This document shows positions 30,972 through 42,622 of a stretch of DNA of 64,000 bases, piece by piece. Within the stretch, counting starts at the first letter, position 1. Each line of letters starts with the position of its first letter. The translations under genes and the position numbers were made by a program. The notes beneath the pieces are model-generated. The model ran no database searches, had not been told where the DNA came from, and worked only from the letters and a program-made list of their open reading frames with translations. This DNA comes from Microglena sp. YARC. Taxonomy: Eukaryota; Chlorophyta; Chlorophyceae; Chlamydomonadales; Chlamydomonadaceae. Location: positions 79,781,183 through 79,845,182 of the forward strand of contig CM039463.1 in assembly GCA_022414725.1 (NCBI GenBank), read 5' to 3'.

Positions 30972-33900
30972 CTACTCCTTGCTCCCAGAACTAGCTCCCT
31001 CGCTACTAGCTACACTCTTCTCGCTAATACCCGTGCTTGCAGCCGGTTGTTTTGCGCTGGCCAAGCGCGAGTCGACCATTGAGGCCATGCGAGTCAAAGA
31101 ATCCGACACCTCCGCTGCTGTTCCCTCGCTGGCCATCTCGGCAGGCGTGGCAGGCGTGGTAGTGGCAGGGGTGGCAGTGGCCACCTCGACGGGGATGGCA
31201 GGGGCTGAGCTAGGCATGTCTGGACGCTCCAACGTCTCTGGCATAGACCTAGACTGGGGCTCAATGGTGGCAGCGGGATCGGCAGCATCAGCATCAGCAG
31301 GAGCATCAGCAGCAGCGGCAGGAGCAACAACAGCAGCAGCAGCAGCAGTAGCAGCAACAGGAGCATCAGCGGCAGCAGCGTCGTCCTTTGGTGGGGGCAG
31401 GGCGGCCTTCTCCTTCGCAGCCAGTGCCGCTGCCCTCCTCTGAGCCAGCTCAGCCTCCACCAGCCTGGCCTGGCGCCTAGCCTCTTGCTGCTCCTTCTGA
31501 TATGCCAACTCGAGCTGCAGCTCCGCGGAAATGGCCTTGTCCTCAGCCTGTAACAATGATGAATTTTAAATCAAAATCGCAGTCTTTCATGACTTCAGTA
31601 ACCCCCAACCCCTTGGGGTGCACCAAAAGAAAATGGGCCAAGCTTATATATATATACAACCGAGTGGGCGTTCTGAATATTTAAAAGAGATGGAATTAAT
31701 TATCATGTTTTTGTTACCACTTTCTTAGATAAACTAGTACATGAGGTACCGAGCCCCAGCACCTACCCCTTCGCGACCATGTCCACAGGAACCCAAAGCT
31801 CATGCTGTAACCAAATGCTCATGCAAACGGTGTTATCACATATGTGTACTCGTTGACAGGTTGGCCATCCTACTCTACCAATGCACCAACTCGGTCAATG
31901 ACGTTATTCCCGAAAAGGGTGCCAGCCTGTCAATAACGTAACTCCCGACAAGGGTGTCAGCCTGCCAATAACATAATTCCTGACAAAGGCGGTACCCAGC
32001 GGTCTGGGCAGACTTACAACTGTACACAATTTCAGGACAAAGGTTAGATTGCTCCTGACGGGCTTCGCACCCTCGACCTCAGCGGGAATTATGATATTGA
32101 CAGGTTGACCATACCACTCAACCAATGCGCCTATCCGTCATCCTACCCTGTGCAGAATAAAATTCGCCCCCCGTGCGATCAGGGTAGGGGACCCCCCCTG
32201 GATCGTGGGAGTCCTCTGTGACAGGTCGACCATACCACTCAACTAATGCACCTATCGGCCATCCTACACTGTGCAGAATACAATTCGCCCCCCGTGCGAT
32301 CAGGGTAGGGGACCCCCCTGGATCGTGGGAGACCTTTGTGACAGGTTGACTATACCACTCAACCAATGCACCTCTCAGTTATGTGCTAATGACGTTATTC
32401 CCGACATACTTCATCCATCGGCTAAATTTACATGGTCCGCTATATTTACCTGCCTAATCGCGGGATACCTGTAAAACGAAATTACGAGTTTTTTTATTTT
32501 CCACCCTTCTTTTTTTCCTCTCCTTACAACTGCAACCAATAGGTTCTCAAACCGTTGTATTAGAAAACCTACCTTATTGACATGGTCCCACCAGTGGGAA
32601 CACATGCAGGAGCACTTCATATAAATTTCTCGAACATAATATACCGGTATATAGGTCAAACAGAACAACAGTAAAAGAGATAAATGATGCAAAAGCAGAA
32701 GACAGCGCACACTGCGAATTAGGGGGGTCTGCGGCACCCTTTTATTATTATAAGGATTCGTTCTGGGTGTGAAGGGTGCTGTAGGGGTACCGTAGGGGTG
32801 CAGAAAAGGGTGCTGAAGACCCCCCAAATTTGCAGTGGCAAATGCACAGGCATAGGCCTGGATATATAATATATATTCATATGCACACATATAACTGTAT
32901 AAGAAGGGGGAGTAAAATATCAATCCACAAGATGCAGGATGGTCTTGAATATATTAAACCTTGTATTATATATAAATATAATAAGCATTTCATTGGCATA
33001 CAAAGAGGGGGAGTTTATTCATATATGAATAAGCTATCTATTATATATACATGTCATCATATGCAAATGTGAAAAGTGCTTCGATTTAAACTTATGAGCG
33101 AGTAACAAAAGCAAGACATGGCGAATGAAAACGTTCTGTACATAAGAGTTGTTTGTGAGATGCGTAAGAAAGCCAGAGCCTAAATTGACCTTGGGGAGGT
33201 TGCGCGTGTGTGTGTGTGTGTGTTGGGGGGGGGGGGGGGGGGCAACGGCCACGCGTGCAATGTACAGATGAACTGGTATAGTATATATGTCATCATACGT
33301 AAAGAAAGAAGCACAATTTTCACTGACAATCTCGGCTTCTTCTTCGCTTCACGATATAAAGAATTATATAAATACTTATATATATATATATATATAAGCG
33401 GTTTATATATGTTTACATGAACATTATTATGGTTATATATCTTCTATAAGACAATACATATACAAAAAGCATGCTGTGGACTCACAGATTCTTGCTTCTT
33501 CTGCATACCCAAGGCCTTGTTGGCCTTTGAAATAAATGTTTAATTTTAAATTTCACACATTTTTATTTTTTATGCTGACTCACAGATTCTTGCTTCTTCT
33601 GCATACTCAAGGCCTTGTTGGCCTTCGAAATAAAGGTTTACTTTTTAATTTCACACATTTTTATTTTTATGTTGACTCACAGATTCTTGCTTATTGTGCA
33701 TACTCAAGGCCTTGTTGGCCTTCGAAATAAAGGTTTACTTTTTAATTTCACACAATTTTATTTTTATTTTTTATGCTGACTCACAGATTCTTGCTTCTTC
33801 TGCATACCCAAGGCCTTGTTGGCCTTTGAAATAGCCGGGAAGAAGTTCTCGTTGTTCTCAAGCACCAGCACACTCCCAAACAGGAGGAAGGAACCTAAAC

Positions 33901-35156
33901 CCAAGATGCCCCAAATCTTGGTCTTCCCAACTGGCTGCTCCGGCTTTGGAAGGGGCGCTGCCGCTTGCATTACTTGAGAAGCAGGCACCATCTGCATACA
34001 TAGATTAGGGTTCAGGGTTGAGGGTTGATGGCTTAGGTTTTAAAGTTTAGGGTTTATGGTTAAGGTTTGAAGGTTTAGGGAATGTGGCCATATGGAAAGT
34101 ATTAAGGTAGGCCATGCTTTAATTGTGTACCACCTGCATGCGGGGTATAAGTAGCGATTCAGGGAGGGACCGGCATATCATATGATGTTGACCAGAGGCG
34201 AGTATGATATCGTACAAATTGCATCATATGATATTGTGTATAAATGGCAACTTTAGCCTAGTCAGACTGCCGGCATCATATGATATCATACAGCCGTTTC
34301 CTACATACAAGTCATATTTAATGTACTTTGAATTTGTACTTGAGCTGGACCTGGACCTGGGATTTTCAATTGACCTCGACAAATCCTTAAACTGTCAAAT
34401 CCGCTTATTAAGCTCCCTGGTTTCCATGGGTATCGAACGAGGGGACTTGGAATTGGAAGATGGTCAGCAGCCCAGAGTTGACCGAAAATCATGTAACAAT
34501 TTAATTTTGTATTGCAAGTTTGAATGCGCGCGTAGCATTGATTGGCATAGCAAGATTATTCTGAAGGAAGACAGGGACTTGCCCACCAGTACTTTTCAGC
34601 GCAGCTACCGGCATCGCTGTTTTTCTTTGCAGCTCCGCATAGCAGCTTCTAGGCAGCTCCCTGATCTAGCTGCAGGGCTAAGCCACAAGATTTCAGCAGT
34701 GCTTGGCATCTGACTGTGTCGGCATTCAGTTACGCTGGGTCGCTAGGGGTTTGACTGGTTAGTCAACCAGGGGAGCTGCCCAGAAGCTAATAAATGTCGC
34801 CGAAAAACAAACCAGCCCTGCCCACTTCTGGATGACGGTTGAGGTTCATCGCCTTCTTCAAGTCTGTGCTATGCATGCCTCTTCTTCATACATCTGCTAC
34901 ATACATCTGCTACATACATCTGGTTTGAACATGCAACACATGCAACAAAACATTTCCCCCCCACCACCCCACACACACCCCACCACGATCACCCACCACA
35001 TACACACACACTCTCACACACACACGTACATAAACGCACCCACAAGATTGCATGGACTACAAACACACATGTGCAAAAGAGCCAGTAAGACCTGCAGCTC
35101 CCCAACTTATGTCTTATGAAGCAGAATCTGTCCTCGTTATATCCCTACTCTCTCAG

Positions 35157-35192
<36 letters not shown>

Positions 35193-35798
35193 AACACACC
35201 CACACCCACCCACCCACCCACACCATCTACCCACCACCACCACCATCACCAAAAACAACACACATGAACTCCAAATACACATATACACGAATACACAAAG
35301 GCAGCTACCAGTCAGACCTGTGGCTCCCCACCCCAAGCCGTATGAACTAAAGGCCGTCCCCAGTTCAGTTTTGCGGAATCCATGCGCCCGCATTGTCAGG
35401 TGTGCGCAACATGGAGACAGATATAACAAGGAGCAGTGGATATCTACCTCAAGCTCTGCTTTGCTAGGTGGGCATGCTATCAGGAAGGCCGCTATGACTC
35501 CTGCAGCAACAGCTTTCATCGGTGCCTCCTGAAAAAGAGGTTGGGGGAGGTTACGAAGGAGTTGGCTGGTACACTGGTACCATGACGATGCCAGCATTCC
35601 GAAACATCGTCAGTCTTCAGCAGAAGCATCGTCAAATGAACGCACTGTGGACATGAAGCTTCTTCCCTCATTCCTGTTCAACGCTTGCACTGCGCAGTTG
35701 CGCTTTGCCTGCAGCTTTGGCACAGTTGTACGAGGCAGGCGCACGGCCGTGCACCTGCACTGTCTGCAGTTCAATGACAGCGCGCTAGAGGTTTGCAT
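30972..35798 (-). CDS. Plastid-type membrane protein with coiled-coil-like, Ala-rich C-terminus
   Basis: Four phase-0 exons: 35798-35646 (transit-like, MQTSSALSLNCRQCRCTAVR), 35528-35448 (MKAVAAGVIAAFLIACPPSK, hydrophobic), 33991-33785 and 31547-30972. Exon 3 has one clear membrane helix, IWGILGLGSFLLFGSVLVLE (about residues 103-122), followed by NENFFPAISKANKALG. Exon 4 starts with a charged helix (QKEQQEARRQARLVEAELAQ) and runs into Ala/Pro-rich sequence ending SGSKE-stop. This architecture suggests a thylakoid or envelope protein with a soluble tail; no named family is recognised. A small extra exon near 35325-35369 is possible. Exon 3's tail is echoed three times downstream. Confidence 0.62.
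32710..32837. mobile_element. Foldback/MITE, CACTGCAAATTTGGGGGGTC family
   Basis: Terminal inverted repeats CACTGCGAATTAGGGGGGTC and GACCCCCCAAATTTGCAGTG, each continuing into GCACCC-TTTT-like inner arms. Fragments of the same family lie at 25340-25415 and 30450-30580. Confidence 0.7.
33478..33735 (-). repeat. Three echoes of plastid-protein exon 3 tail with donor
   Basis: Copies of about 50 bp of the exon end (KANKALGMQKKQES, then GTGAGTC) near 33478-33535, 33573-33635 and 33675-33735, spaced by about 95-bp intervals of AT-rich sequence (TTTAATTTCACACATTTTTA). Each keeps the exact donor. The true exon end is at 33785. Confidence 0.9.
34005..34085. repeat. Degenerate telomere-like tract
   Basis: TTAGGGTTCAGGGTTGAGGG and TTTAGGGTTTATGG variants starting about 14 nt upstream of the exon 3 acceptor of the plastid-protein gene (33991). 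Confidence 0.7.
34164..34303. mobile_element. TAGGGA-family MITE
   Basis: GAGGGACCGGCATATCATAT ... CATACAGCCGTTTCCTA with the family interior. It lies in the second intron of the plastid-protein gene. Confidence 0.82.
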
Positions 35799-37247
35799 GG
35801 TAGGAGGAACTGGCTTCGCAGCCGACCCGTTAGTACCAAGATCAAAAAGCACCAATATCGTACCGCAGACCCCTGTACTCCCCAGGTCTCACCACCCGTC
35901 TCCACCTAATCTTGCTGTGGTGCAGCCTGCGCCTGCGCTGAGGACAGGCGAGTCACGACTGTTAGTGCCACGTCACGACATCTCCCAACTGAATCCAACT
36001 CACGCCAACTCAGCTACTCTGGACAATTCAACGTTTTCGAGACTGGCCTATCAAAAATTCCCATAGTAAACACCAGGAACGACCACGAGAACATGCAAAT
36101 CACTTGTTACAACAAATTAACAAAGTTACAACTTTGAATCCAACATTCCTACATATATGTACAGGTGGTCTCTATTGCTGTATATTCTACTCATATACAT
36201 CTGGTTTGATAGTCTTTTCTTAACAAGTACAGATTTATAATTCAGCTTAGTTTAGATTATGTTTTCATAGAATGTAATAAGTAACTAAGACTAAGAAGCC
36301 TTAAAAAAGGAAAAATAGAAAATTGGAAAGCGCTGAATTTGAGGATTCGAGGAAGAGAGTATATCCACATCCCACTATTATATTCCACAGTTCTACTATG
36401 CTCATTTCAATAATATAAGTCAATGCTTCCTCTCTTGCCCAGTACAACCTCACAACCGATTGTGGCAGAGTGAGTAAACTTTTAGCCAACGTGGGCGACA
36501 GGAAAGCAACGGCTGAAATACTGGATGGAGCAAGTGGCCAAGAGATTTTGGCTCCTCTGGTTTTACAGATGAACGTGGACGTAATATTTAAATCTCGTTT
36601 CTCGAATTCCTGACACATCAGTTGAAACCAAGCTAGCTACCTCCAACTCCTTCATCATATTCGAAAAAAGAAACAAAAAAAGAAACGACTTCAAGTAAAA
36701 AACGTAAACGTGGGTATCCGTATATCCTAGACCAATTTAGCACCGTGGGCAACAATTTTAAGGGCTACAGCTTTACTCCGTTTGGAAATAGGGGGGACCC
36801 CGATGTAAATGGGAGGCTCCTTGCCACCCTTTAAAAGAGAATCCCTCCAACTCCTCCATCCATGTCCTACTTTAAAAAACTGACGCTCTACGGATAGGTA
36901 ACATCAGTAGCAACGACAGGAAGATGGCGCGCCGAGGTGCGCTTACGGAGCAGGGCAGCGAGCGGCGAGCCATCTCTAGGCCGCCCTCGGCTCTACTGAG
37001 CGAGGCAACCAATCCATGGTGATCAGACTCGATGTTTCATCGACCCCACTCAACCAGGCCCTGAGGGGCCCTTGCAAATGCCTTGCAGTCCTAATAATGT
37101 ACATCATCCATAGCGGTACAACTCTTTTTCGACTCCTCTCTTTTAGACTCCTGCTGCATCAAGTAGGATGTTAACAGTCCATTATCGTGTCGATTAGACT
37201 GGTCGCAGTCTTATAATAGCCCATTAATAGCAGGAAACCGGTGTAAG
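35799..37247. other. Divergent intergenic region between plastid-protein gene and CCT3
   Basis: About 1.45 kb separates the two divergent starts. It is mostly single-copy-looking, with no TE recognised. A GGCGCGCC palindrome occurs near 36930. It must contain both promoters, but no TATA or initiator stands out. Frames here (for example minus 36618-36301) lack coding character. Confidence 0.5.
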
Positions 37248-40200
37248 ATGCAGATGCCTATTACAGTCCTGAATTCCCAGACCAAGAGGGAAACGGGACG
37301 GAAAGCCCAGGCGGGAAACATTGCCGCAGCCAAGGTATGGAGCGATTTGGGACGCCTCCAGTTTGATTCATTCGATGTTGCTAACCCTCACTCCAACGCG
37401 CGCTTTTTTCATGAGCGAAGACTGTTGCAGACATCATCCGCACTACCCTTGGACCTCGCTCTATGTTGAAGATGCTGCTCGATCCTAACGGAGGTAAAAT
37501 TTCAAGTTAGATCTACTTTCCAGCACATTCGCGAGACTTCTTCCTCCAATCTGACGGAGAATGCTCCTTTCATGCAGGCATTGTCCTCACCAACGATGGA
37601 CACGCTATTCTGCGCGAAATTGATGTCGCCCACCCAGCTGCCAAGGTGATCTTAGCTCATAGCGGGCTTTCGAACTACCTTGTCCTTGGCTGCACATGTT
37701 GTACTGACTTGCTACCTTACCCCACCCCATGTAGTCCATGATTCAGTTGAGTAGAACTCAGGATGAGGAGGTTGGAGATGGAACTACATCGGTCATTATT
37801 CTAGGTGAGTTTTGAATTCCTTTGTTGTTGCCTGCTGAATCCATGAGTGCAGCTTCCTTACCCACTTGAGTCAGTTCCCTCTCAACCCCTGCTCAAGGGT
37901 GACCTATTGATCTGTCTTCATTGTCTCATGCATCTGCTAGTCCTTGTCATTTCAGGAGCAGCAACTGCTGCTGAGCCACCATGCTGCGCATGGACTGCTG
38001 CATGGTATTGGAATTTCTGGAGTTTCACTTTTGTCTCTTGCACTACCAATCTGTTTCACTCTTCAGCCATCATGGCTCTCAGTGTCATATTTAAAGTGCT
38101 AGCCTAAATCTTGTGTCAGAATGTCGCACATGGACACGACATGTTTCCTGCTGTCAGCAAGAAGCCGGCGCTTGCATCAGCAGATATTATACTTTTTACT
38201 TCAAATTCCGCTTTGGAGCAGCTTCCACACCAGACCTTCTTCATATATGGTTTGTATGTGAATTATTAGTGTCAACCCACAAGTACAACCCACAACAACA
38301 AAACACAGCGATTTGATTTGTCAGGGAAGAGTTTGCTGGCTGACTAAGTACGAGCCACTCGGCATTCAGTTCCTCTTATGTACTGTTCCTCCCTTCCCTC
38401 CCTTTCCCCACCCCCTCTTGCCCCCTATCTGTGCAGCTGGTGAGATGCTGCACGTAGCGGAGCCTTTCCTTGAGAGGAACCTCCACCCCACAGTCATTGT
38501 CCGTGGCTTCACTCGAGCCCTAGAGGATGCCATCAAGGTCGTTGAGGGCATGTCCTTCCCCATTGACACCTCTAACAGGGAGGAGATGATGAACGTAGTA
38601 AACAGCTGCATTGCCACCAAGTTCACTCAGCGCTTTGGAAATCTCATGGCTGACCTTGCCCTGGAGGCTGTCCAGACTGTCTCCCAGAACATCGAAAACG
38701 GTCAGAAAGAGATTGATATTAAGAATTATGCTAAGATTGAGAAGATCCCAGGTGGCGCTATTGAGGACTGCAAGGTCCTGAAGGGTGTCATGTTCAACAA
38801 GGATATCGTCTCCCCAGGCCGCATGCGACGCAAGATCACCAGCCCCCGCATCCTGCTGCTCGACTGCCCTCTGGAGTACAAGAAGGGAGAGAACCAGACG
38901 AATGTGGAGATCACCAAGGAGGAGGACTGGGCGGCTTTGCTTAAGGCTGAGGAGGACTCCATTAAGGGCATGTGCGATCACATCATCGCCTTCAAGCCTG
39001 ATGTGGTGATCACAGAGAAGGGCTTGTCAGATCTGGCTGCCCATTTCTTCGTCAAGGCTGGTATCTCTGCCATCCGCCGTCTGCGAAAGACCGACAACAA
39101 CCGTATCGCACGTGCCTGCGGGGCTACCATTGTGCACCGGTAAGAACTTATTTCTAAGCGTAGCTTTAATCTAGATTTGAGACTTATAATGCAGCTTTCA
39201 GCTTAGCCATGTTTTCACCGCAATATTCATATTCAGTGAGATTTCCAAAAGCATGTGCATGCATTCTCTGGGTGTGGCAAGTTCATGCGCAGCTCTGCAG
39301 TCTGCGCTGTCCCAGGTGGTTGTGTGATTGTGGACACGATGCGATTTGTCTGCAGATTCCAGTATGGCGAGTGTTACCCGTGTCCATATCCCCTGGAACC
39401 ACAGAGACTTGGAAATGTTTGAATGTATTTTCCTCTCCCCTTCCAAATATATGTTATGACAATATGTTGTCGATCAGCTTGAAGCCTGTTGTTTCAATGT
39501 CGGTTGTCGAACGCGCAAATGCGAAACGGAGAGATCTGTGTTGGGATGACGCTGTCTCTCAAGCCATGATGCTATGTCTGACTGTCAAGAAGCAGGTGCG
39601 GGATGATCTAGTTGTCTTTGCTCAAGATACAGATTGCGATTAGATGGATGTCGACTCCAGCTGTTGATCATCCCCGTTCAAAGAATGGCTCAATGGCTGA
39701 GCTCCTTGTACGACGAAGGTGCTGGGTTCGAATCCATGCAGGTGCCCCTTAGTGTACGCGGTCGCTGTCAGCCGCCATGGTAGCTTTGCCCAGGTAAATT
39801 AGCAGCCCGTTCCCTACCGCCGAAAGACGGGGCTCCCTTGATACCACGCCCCACCAGGTGTTATCATTACTTTTTTGCAGCTGTTGATTTCGAGAGCCGT
39901 AAAATAATTTCGGTTAGAAGAGCATTCTTAGCCACCAATCTTAAGACAGATCCTTAAATATATGAAGGATTCTATGAAGCTGCTATCATCATTTTTCATT
40001 GCTCCGTGCTCACCCACTCTCTGCTGCTCTGAATGCAGAACGGAGGAGATCCGCGAGACAGACATCGGCACTGGTGCTGGTCTGTTTGAGGTTGTCAAGA
40101 TTGGAGATGAGTTCTTCACCTTTGTGGTGGACTGTGAGGCTCCTAAGGCTTGCTCCATCGTGCTGCGCGGTGCCAGCAAGGACATCCTCAATGAGGTAGG

Positions 40201-42622
40201 GGACGGATTTATTTTTCAGTTCAGAAAGTGGGCTTCTTATAGCTCTAAGGGTTTAGGCCTCCTCCAAGGTCAGCGTCCTAATAGCCTTTTAGGGCCATTT
40301 AGGGCCGTATATTTGGGCTCTACATAGCGGCAATTGGGGCCAAAATGGGGTCAAAAGTAGCCAACACTAAATATAGCGGGGGGGAGGGGGGGGGGGGGAT
40401 CTCAAGTAGGGGAAAAAGTATGTTCTTGCGCCTAAGTGTTGGCTCCTGAGCCTCCACACAAACTTCTCTGCTCCTCCTGGATAATATTTGTATTGTATAA
40501 GCTGGTGACTGTGTAACTGAGGGTGTAACTGAGGGAACTCAGCCACCTCATCCTCAGCTCAACAGATGCGCAGTAGAATCTTGCAATGGTGGAAGGTTGG
40601 ACAGGTTCGTCCTGCCTTGAAGCGGAGGAACCTAACGTCACTTTAATGGTCAGACTCTTATGCATGTTGCTGCTCTCAAAAAGTATGGAACAGGCAGGTC
40701 CCATCATGGGCGTCCTTGCCCTCAGCCCAAGTATCCCTACCATGTATCCATCCATCAACCCATCCACCCACTCATCCATCCATCCATCCACCCCGAGGGG
40801 GAGGGGGGGGGGGGCAGGAAGACAGATTTTTGACCGCATCATGAAAATGGTGTCCGATTCAGATGGGAGATGGAAATTTGGAAGTTTCAGACAAAAGGAG
40901 GGGGAAAATAAAGTTGAAACAAGTTTTTACCCCTCACACACACCACCCCTTAAAGAAACTCCCCCACCCTACCCCCACTTAAATGGGGGTCATTCGAAAG
41001 ATCTTTTCATGCCCCATCCAATTATGCTCTTATATCTTTCAAGGGGTTACCCAAACGTGATTTATAGCAAAGTTCAGATTGTGGTCAAAAACATTTTGGG
41101 GATCCCTAACTTCCTGTAGCTTCCTGCCCCCCCCCCCCCCCCCCCCCCCCCCTGTCAATCCACCCATTCATCCACCCACCCACCCATCCATTCATTCACC
41201 CTTCATCCACCCACCCACCCATTCATCCACCCATCCATCCATCCACCAGGTTGAGCGTAACTTGATCGACGCCATGGGTGTGGCCCGTAACATCTGCGTG
41301 GACCCCCGCCTGGTCCCTGGAGGAGGTGCTTGCGAGATGGCTGTCAGCAGCGCTCTGTCCCAAAACGCCGAGTTTGTTGAAGGTGTGGAGCAGGGCCCCT
41401 ACAGGGCTGTGGGTGCTTCCATGGAGGTCATTCCCAGGACTCTGACACAAAACTGTGGCGCCAATGTGATCCGAACGCTGACTAAGTTGCGAGCAAAACA
41501 CGCGGCGGAGAAAAGTTCCCCTTTCGGTATCAATGGAGAGACAGGCGAGGTGGGCCAGCTTTCTGTCTAAGTTGTCCAATGCCATTTGTGAGATGAGTAG
41601 ATATCCCTGTCTACGTTGTCCCATACCAGTTGTGAGAGGAGTAGTTATCCCTGTTCAATTTGTGAGATGAGTAGTTATCCCTGTTCCTTACTGGCTGTCT
41701 GAAAAGAAATGAACAAATTGGGGGATTTAGTGTTGTTGATGGTGTGAGAGTGTGGTGATTGCCAGATCTGTGCGTGGGTGTGGGTGTGGGGGGAGGCTTC
41801 AACCTTCATACTTACACTGGTTCCAGTCGCAGCTTGTGTTTTGATCTCCTCCCCTCTTGCTGTTACCAGGTCGTTAACATGCGTGAGCTTGGAATCTGGG
41901 AGCCTTTGGCCGTGAAAGTGCAGACCATCAAGACTGCCATTGAGTCAGCCAACATGCTCCTGCGCATCGATGACATCGTCAGCGGTATCTCAAGAAAGGA
42001 GGCACCTAGGACACAACAGGCATCTGCTGATCCTGATGCTGAGCAGGAGCAGGGACCTGTGAGTGCCTCACCACTGCATGCTATGGCCTGCTGATAGTCT
42101 TGTCGTATTCGTGTTGCTTTGCTGTCCTGTGGTAGCTCGGGTGGTGAACCTGTGCGTTTTGTTTTTAGTTGTGAAAGGCATTTAACCCCAGGAGGTGGTC
42201 TCCTGAAACAAACTAGAGACACCTAGGATTCAGTTTTGAATGGCGTCGCCACTCCTACGAAAGAGTAGGCGCACTAAGGGTCTGTGGGAGATAGTAAACG
42301 AACATTCACCTCTACCCCTGTTGACCACGGTAGACAAGCTCCCTGCCATTGCCTCACCACTGCATGCTATGGTCTGCTGATGGTCTTGTCATATGTGTTT
42401 ATTTCCTGTGGTACCGCAAATCCGAAGGGGCTGGCCAACTCTGGGACTAGAACCTGTTCTCTCTTTCATTGTTTGTATGCCATACTCACCCAACCCACCA
42501 TGATAACTATTTTTTAGTCGTGTGTCATTGCCTAGTTGTATATGCTTACTGTCCTATTGTACATTGGTATCTCACTTTCCAACAACAATCATCATCTTTC
42601 CCTCATGCAGCCCGGAGAATAG
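37248..42622 (+). CDS. CCT3: T-complex protein 1 gamma subunit (CCT3), complete
   Basis: Subunit of the cytosolic TRiC/CCT chaperonin that folds actin and tubulin. Nine exons: 37248-37334, 37421-37493, 37578-37645, 37735-37804, 38437-39139, 40039-40195, 41250-41549, 41870-42058 and 42611-42622, all GT-AG and in phase, giving 552 aa (family about 545). Landmarks: TKRETGRKAQAGNI, LGPRSMLKMLLDPNGG, TNDGHAILREI, ATPase motif GDGTTSV (residues 90-96), the gamma-type stretch KTDNNRIARACGATIV, IGTGAGLFEV, the conserved VPGGGACEMAV, NCGANVIRTLTKLRAKH, and ELGIWEPLAVK-x-QT-x-K with LLRIDDIVSG. ATG 37248 is first; 37254 is an alternative. The last exon is only 12 nt. TGTAA and AATAAA lie at 42856-42875. 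Confidence 0.97.
39675..39875 (+). mobile_element. tRNA-derived SINE in CCT3 intron 5
   Basis: A-box-like TGGCTCAATGG (39686) and B box GGGTTCGAATCC (39724-39735), then GCCGCCATGGTAGCTTTGCC and a 3' part GGGGCTCCCTTGATACCACG with CCCCACCAGGTGTTATCA, shared with the element at 2130-2325. Same orientation as CCT3. Confidence 0.8.
41125..41249. repeat. Poly-C run and CCATCCACC repeats before CCT3 exon 7
   Basis: A C run of about 26 followed by CACCCATCCATTCATC-type repeats forms the whole polypyrimidine region of the exon 7 acceptor. Confidence 0.85.
42163..42340. repeat. Dispersed repeat in CCT3 intron 8 (GTTGTGAAAGG family)
   Basis: TTGTGAAAGGCATTTAACCC, GAAACAAACTAGAGACACC, GGATTCAGTTTTGAATGGCG and ACTCCTACGAAAGAGTAGG. 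Related copies: 16197-16290, 16695-16855, 53125-53230 and 59395-59510 (inverted). It is bracketed by two copies of CCTCACCACTGCATGCTATG (about 42066 and 42351), so this donor-proximal intron segment was duplicated around it. Confidence 0.7.

Noticed and set aside
31094..31443. Plus- and minus-strand Ala/Ser and Leu-rich frames
   Set aside because: Shadows of the Ala-rich GCN-repeat coding sequence of the plastid-protein exon 30972-31547.
36301..36618. 105-codon minus-strand frame between divergent genes
   Set aside because: AT-biased, no acceptor or donor context, ends in a Phe/Leu run, no homology recognised.
38366..38981. Minus-strand frames within CCT3 exon 5
   Set aside because: Shadow frames of a strongly conserved coding exon on the plus strand.
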